From contig CAWGOF010000003.1 in NCBI GenBank assembly GCA_963824225.1, positions 3,162,001 through 3,226,000 of the forward strand: a stretch of DNA of 64,000 nt. Direction: 5' to 3'. The first letter of the stretch is position 1, and each line of letters begins with the position of its first letter. The notes below the pieces were generated by a model, which was given only the letters and a program-made list of their open reading frames with translations, was not told the DNA's origin and searched no databases. A program made the position numbers and the translations under genes. Positions 60,235-64,000 of this stretch are shown piece after piece. The stretch comes from CAWGOF01 sp963824225. Lineage in GTDB: Bacteria > Acidobacteriota > Polarisedimenticolia > Polarisedimenticolales > Polarisedimenticolaceae.

Positions 60235-60323
60235 CGAACGGTCATGCACGGTCGCGCGGCTCCCGCTTCGAATCTAGTTCTCGCGGCCCACCCTCGCCAA
60301 GGGTGTTCCCCCGAATCGGAGCC

Positions 60324-60353
60324 TTGACTCGGCGTTCGGCGCCCCGGTATAAG
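60324..60353 (+). promoter_or_regulatory. Sigma-70-like promoter of the TonB receptor gene
   Basis: TTGACT at 60324-60329 and TATAAG at 60348-60353, 18 bases apart, with the ATG 40 bases downstream. It is the cleanest promoter-like pair I see in the window. Confidence 0.55.
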
Positions 60354-60392
60354 CGGGCGACGACGATCGTCGCCGCTTCAGGCGACCCGAGG

Positions 60393-62852
60393 ATGAACAT
60401 GCGCACAGGACCCGCGATTCGAATCGTGTGCCTAGCCCTCGTGGCGTTCGCTCTGGCGGCGAGCGCGGCCGAGAAAGGCAGCATCGAGGGGCGCGTGACC
60501 GCCAAGGACGGCCGGGGGCACGGCGGGATCGAGGTGCGCATCGAAGGGACCCAGCACATCACCCTGACCGATGCCGCGGGACGCTACGAGCTGTCCGACG
60601 TGCCGCCCGGGACCTACACCGTCGCGTTTCAGCTCCGCGATCAATCGGTCGAGCGCGCGGACGTCATCGTGGTCGCGGATCAGGTGACCGTGCTCGACGT
60701 CCCGACCGAGTGGGAAGTGTCGATCGTCGAGAGCATGACCGTGTACGCCGCCTCGCGCCGCGAGGAGCGGGTCGTCGACGCCCCGGCGGCGGTGACCGTG
60801 ATCGACGAGACGCAGGTCGAGGAGAAGGCGGCCTCGGGCCAGCTGCCGAAGCTGCTCGAGTTCACGCCCGGGGCCGAGGTGACCCAGAGCGGCCTCTACG
60901 ACTACAACTTCAACACCCGCGGCTTCAACAGCTCGCTCAACCGGCGCGTGGCGACCCTGGTCGACGGGCGCGATCCGTCGGTGCCGTTCCTCGGGGCCCA
61001 GGAGTGGGCCTCGCTCACCGGGCTCGACGACGTGGCCTCGCTCGAGTTCGTGCGCGGGCCGTCGGCCGCGCTGTACGGCGCGAACGCGTCGAGCGGCGTG
61101 CTCAACATCACGTCCAAGGACCCGCGCTACAGCGAGGGCGGGATGGTGCGGCTCACGGCGGGCGAGCTGGACACGCTCAACGGCGACTTCCGCTACGCCG
61201 GCGCGATCGGCAACGACTGGTACTGGAAGGTCAACGCCGGAGCGCACACGAGCGGCGACTTCTCGGTCTCGCGCAACGGTGCGGCCGAGTACTCGACGCC
61301 GTGCCCCGTGCCCCAGGGCACCGCGACCGACTGCCTGCCGCAGGAGGCGGTGCCGCTCGCGCGCGAGGACGACGACGAGCTGTACTTCGGCAGCCTGCGC
61401 TTCGACAAGTACTTCGGCGGCGCCGCGCACCATCTGACGCTCGAGGGCGGCCTGTCCGACATCGCCGGGCCGCTGTTCCAGACCGGCATCGGCCGCGTCC
61501 AGGTCCTCGACGTGCAGCGCCCGTGGGGTCGCGTCAATTTCGCGATGCCGCACTGGAACTTCCTCGCGGCCTACAGCGGCCGCGACGCGCCCGAGCAGCT
61601 GGCGCTCGCTTCGGGGGCGAACATCGCGCTCGACGACAGCCGGACCAAGTTCGAGGTGCAGACGAACTGGGACCTCGGGGCGCGCATGCGCGTCGTCGGC
61701 GGGGCGTCGTACACGAAGGACGAGCTCGATAGCGCGGACCCCGACACCGGACAGCAGACGGCGCTCTTCGAGCGGGTCGATGCCGACTACGAGGCGCTCT
61801 TCGGCCAGCTCGACTGGAAGGTGACCGATACGGTCAAGCTCGTGTTCGCCGCGCGCTACGACGAGAGCTCGCTCTACGACGCGCAGTTCTCGCCCAAGGC
61901 CGCGGTCGTGTGGAACTTCGTGCCCAACCACACGCTGCGCTTGACGTACAACGAGGCGTTCCAGGTCGCGAACTACTCGGAGTTCTTCCTCCAGGCGCCG
62001 GTCGCCCCCCCGGCCAACCTGGCCGCGCTCGAGGGGCTGTGCCTGGCGAGCGGGGTGACCGACTGCGGACTCGCGAACCCGGTGCCCGTGCTCGCCCTGG
62101 GGAACGAGGACCTCGAGCTCGAGGAGACGACGACGTACGAGATCGGCTACAGCGGGATCTTCGGCGGCAAGGCGTTTCTGACCGTCGACTACTACTCGAG
62201 CGAGAACACGAACTTCATCACCGACCTCCTGCCGCAGCTCGGCACGCCGCTCGGGCGGATCAATCCGAACTTCGGTCCGTGGGTCGGCTCGGCGTCGGCC
62301 GAGAGCTCGCCGTGCGTGGTGAACCCGCTCGTGTCGGTCGCCGACTGCGTGCGGGCGAACGCGCCGCCGATCCTGACGAACAACCTCGACGGCTCGGCGC
62401 TCCTCGGCGCCGTGTCGTACACGAACTTCGGCGAGGTCGACACCGAGGGCGTGGACGTCGGCCTGAACTACTACTTCACCGCCAAGTGGAGCGTGTCGGC
62501 GTCCTACTCGTGGTTCGATTACGAGATCCAGGACTCGGTCGCCGGTCTCGACCAGTTGCTCCTGCCGAACACGCCCGAGGACAAGGCCGCGCTGGGCGTC
62601 CAGTACCGCGGCGGCGCGTTCGACGCCGGGATCTCGGGGCGCTGGGTCGACGACTTCCGCTGGGTCGTCGGGCCGTTCCAGGGCGACGTCCTGAGCTACA
62701 CGACCGTCGATCTCGTGGCCAACTACCGGCTGTCGAAGAGCTTCACCGTGGGGGTCAACGTCGCGAACCTGCTCGACGACAACCACTGGGAGTCGTTCGG
62801 CGGCGATCTGCTCGGTCGCCGCGCCCTCGGCCTGGTCGCCTACAGTTGGTGA
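60393..62852 (+). CDS. TonB-dependent outer-membrane receptor with carboxypeptidase-like domain
   Basis: An 819-residue receptor. After the signal peptide (about 1-26) comes a carboxypeptidase-regulatory-like domain (GSIEGRVTAKDGRG, GRYELSDVPPGTYTVAF). The plug then has ASRREERVVDAPAAVTVID, FTPGAEV, FNTRGFNSSLNRRVATLVDG and the closing FVRGPSAALYGANASSGVLN. A 22-strand barrel fills the rest and ends in an aromatic residue (LVAYSW), as outer-membrane proteins do. It imports an unknown ligand with TonB energy. The ATG at 60393 or 60399 could be the start. An M64 peptidase gene overlaps the stop (TGATG). Confidence 0.9.
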   Translation: MNMRTGPAIRIVCLALVAFALAASAAEKGSIEGRVTAKDGRGHGGIEVRIEGTQHITLTDAAGRYELSDVPPGTYTVAFQLRDQSVERADVIVVADQVTVLDVPTEWEVSIVESMTVYAASRREERVVDAPAAVTVIDETQVEEKAASGQLPKLLEFTPGAEVTQSGLYDYNFNTRGFNSSLNRRVATLVDGRDPSVPFLGAQEWASLTGLDDVASLEFVRGPSAALYGANASSGVLNITSKDPRYSEGGMVRLTAGELDTLNGDFRYAGAIGNDWYWKVNAGAHTSGDFSVSRNGAAEYSTPCPVPQGTATDCLPQEAVPLAREDDDELYFGSLRFDKYFGGAAHHLTLEGGLSDIAGPLFQTGIGRVQVLDVQRPWGRVNFAMPHWNFLAAYSGRDAPEQLALASGANIALDDSRTKFEVQTNWDLGARMRVVGGASYTKDELDSADPDTGQQTALFERVDADYEALFGQLDWKVTDTVKLVFAARYDESSLYDAQFSPKAAVVWNFVPNHTLRLTYNEAFQVANYSEFFLQAPVAPPANLAALEGLCLASGVTDCGLANPVPVLALGNEDLELEETTTYEIGYSGIFGGKAFLTVDYYSSENTNFITDLLPQLGTPLGRINPNFGPWVGSASAESSPCVVNPLVSVADCVRANAPPILTNNLDGSALLGAVSYTNFGEVDTEGVDVGLNYYFTAKWSVSASYSWFDYEIQDSVAGLDQLLLPNTPEDKAALGVQYRGGAFDAGISGRWVDDFRWVVGPFQGDVLSYTTVDLVANYRLSKSFTVGVNVANLLDDNHWESFGGDLLGRRALGLVAYSW

Positions 62853-64000
62853 TGCTGGGGTCAGGTCTCGGGGTCAGGTCTCGGTGCCTGACCCCGTTTG
62901 CGTTGCTCGTCGGTGTGACGGTCGCGCAGGCGGCCGGGTTCGACGACGACTTCACCGGCGCCACGCTGCGCATCGATTACTTCCATACGGGAACCGCGCG
63001 GGAGGAGCACGTCGCGCTCGACCGCGCGCGGGTCGAGGGGCCGTGGCCGGGAAGCCGCACGCAGCTCCTCGATCCGACGAACCTCGGGGCCTACCTGGTC
63101 GAGGTCGCCGACGCGGCGACGAACCGCGTGCTCTACACGCGCGGCTTCTCGAGCATCTACGGCGAGTGGGAGACGACGGGCGACGCGGCGTCGAGCTGGG
63201 GCGCGTTCCCCGAGGCGGTGCGGATCCCCGAGCCGCGCCGGCCGTTCCAGCTGCGGCTGCGCAAGCGCGGGCGCGACTCGAGCTTCGCCGAGATCTGGGC
63301 CACGACGATCGATCCGCGCTCGCGGTTCGTCGATCGCGCGCCGCGCCCGAAGGGGAACGTGACGACGATCGCCGAGCGCGGCGATCCCGCGGCCAAAGTC
63401 GACCTGCTGATCCTCGGTGACGGCTATGCCACAGCCGAGCTCGACGGGTTCCACGCGGACGCGCGGCGCATGACGGCTGCGCTGTTCCGCGAGGAGCCGT
63501 TCGCGTCGCGCAAGGGCGACTTCAACGTCCGAGCGCTCGCCACGCCGGCAGCCGACAGCGGTGTGACGCGCCCGCGCTCGGGCTCGTTCCACGACACGCC
63601 GCTCGGCACGCGCTACAACATCTTCGACTCCGAGCGGTACGTGCTCACGCTCGACGACCGCCGCTGGCGCGACCGCGCCGCGGCGGCGCCCTACGACTTC
63701 GTCCTGATCCTGGTCAACGAGCGCCAGTACGGCGGCGGTGGGATCTACCAGCTCTACGCCACGGCTGCGGCGAAGTCGGCGTTCGCCGAGTACCTCGCGG
63801 TGCACGAGTTCGGCCACCACTTCGGCGCCCTGGGCGACGAGTACTACACGTCGCCCGTGGCCTACGTGGCCGACGAGGGCCCGCGCGTCGAGCCGTGGGA
63901 GCCGAACGTCACCGCGCTGCTCGACCCCGCGCAGCTCAAGTGGCGCAATCTCGTGAAGCCGTCGACGCCGCTCCCAACGCCGTGGGGCAAGGAGACGTAC
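62852..64000 (+). CDS. M64 (IgA peptidase-like) metallopeptidase, 3' end beyond the window
   Basis: The frame runs off the window edge. The protein has the M64 N-terminal domain (FDDDFTGATLRIDYFHTG), a central DLLILGDGY and FNVRAL segment, and the zinc motif HEFGHHFGALGDEYY (HExxHxxGxxxDE), all typical of M64 peptidases. The first ATG (62852) overlaps the TonB stop. The signal sequence that follows (LGSGLGVRSRCLTPFALLVG) is partly coded by repeat B; a GTG at 62915 or TTG at 62903 would skip it. It is translationally coupled to the receptor and likely exported. Confidence 0.85.
   Translation, partial: MLGSGLGVRSRCLTPFALLVGVTVAQAAGFDDDFTGATLRIDYFHTGTAREEHVALDRARVEGPWPGSRTQLLDPTNLGAYLVEVADAATNRVLYTRGFSSIYGEWETTGDAASSWGAFPEAVRIPEPRRPFQLRLRKRGRDSSFAEIWATTIDPRSRFVDRAPRPKGNVTTIAERGDPAAKVDLLILGDGYATAELDGFHADARRMTAALFREEPFASRKGDFNVRALATPAADSGVTRPRSGSFHDTPLGTRYNIFDSERYVLTLDDRRWRDRAAAAPYDFVLILVNERQYGGGGIYQLYATAAAKSAFAEYLAVHEFGHHFGALGDEYYTSPVAYVADEGPRVEPWEPNVTALLDPAQLKWRNLVKPSTPLPTPWGKETY
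62855..62895. repeat. Repeat family B, copy 3
   Basis: GGGGTCAGGTCTCGGGGTCAG followed by GTCTCGGTGCCTGACCCC. It lies within three bases of the TonB receptor stop codon and supplies early codons of the M64 gene. Confidence 0.75.

Noticed and set aside
1..64000. tRNA, rRNA or riboswitch genes
   Set aside because: I saw no cloverleaf with a conserved T-loop, no rRNA signature and no known riboswitch core; a covariance-model scan would settle this.

Overview
The window is high-GC, densely coded bacterial DNA. It has no rRNA, tRNA or CRISPR array that I can recognise. A TonB-dependent receptor with a carboxypeptidase-regulatory-like N-terminal domain, many secreted beta-propeller proteins (PQQ-like, FG-GAP, Kelch), a CHRD protein, an S41 peptidase and an M64 peptidase point to a Gram-negative, environmental, Acidobacteriota-like (or possibly Myxococcota-like) genome. 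This placement rests on family content only.

Layout. 0-7.4 kb: a remnant of a PQQ gene, a serine hydrolase, a membrane-anchored PQQ propeller protein, an SDR, a CHRD/FG-GAP gene pair and a secreted Lys/Pro-rich protein. 7.4-14 kb: a BBE-domain oxidoreductase remnant, a RelE/ribbon-helix-helix toxin-antitoxin pair, then a tight run of plus-strand accessory enzymes (DUF5655, SnoaL-like, alpha/beta hydrolase, YdeI-like, membrane protein, PhyH dioxygenase, ABC membrane half, DNA alkylation repair, unknown, gamma-glutamylcyclotransferase). 14-22 kb (minus strand): two tandem Kazal-Kunitz proteins, one frameshifted, a giant Kelch/thrombospondin-3 protein, an S41 peptidase and a HAD phosphatase.

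22.3-41.8 kb is the most unusual part: an island of cytoplasmic-looking proteases and partners. It holds a gluzincin metallopeptidase with a metallo-beta-lactamase-fold protein; a C25/caspase-like peptidase with an unknown partner and a small protein; a trypsin-STAND NTPase preceded by a Trypco1-like protein; a haem peroxidase; a sigma factor with an anti-sigma/TPR/CHAT-protease fusion; an unknown protein; and a subtilase with a stand-alone copy of its own propeptide-like domain. I read this as a candidate regulated-proteolysis or cell-suicide/defence locus. Next to it lies a 36-residue peptide with 11 cysteines in front of a Cys-tailed ECF sigma factor.

41.8-64 kb: an HprK-like kinase fold, a NupC transporter, GNAT, DUF2834 and thioesterase genes, a group-2 sigma-70 factor, an ATP-grasp enzyme, a DUF2868 protein, a complete insertion sequence with 26-bp terminal inverted repeats, an SGNH/TPR protein, a PQQ propeller protein, a possible lipid-binding secreted protein, a subtilase/FG-GAP protein, the TonB receptor and the start of an M64 peptidase.

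Two dispersed repeat families punctuate the window: A, palindromic with core GGGGACACTCT..AGAGTGTCCCC, and B, GGGGTCAGGTCTC/CCTGACCCC. Both sit against gene ends, and in two places they supply the N-terminal codons of secreted proteins.
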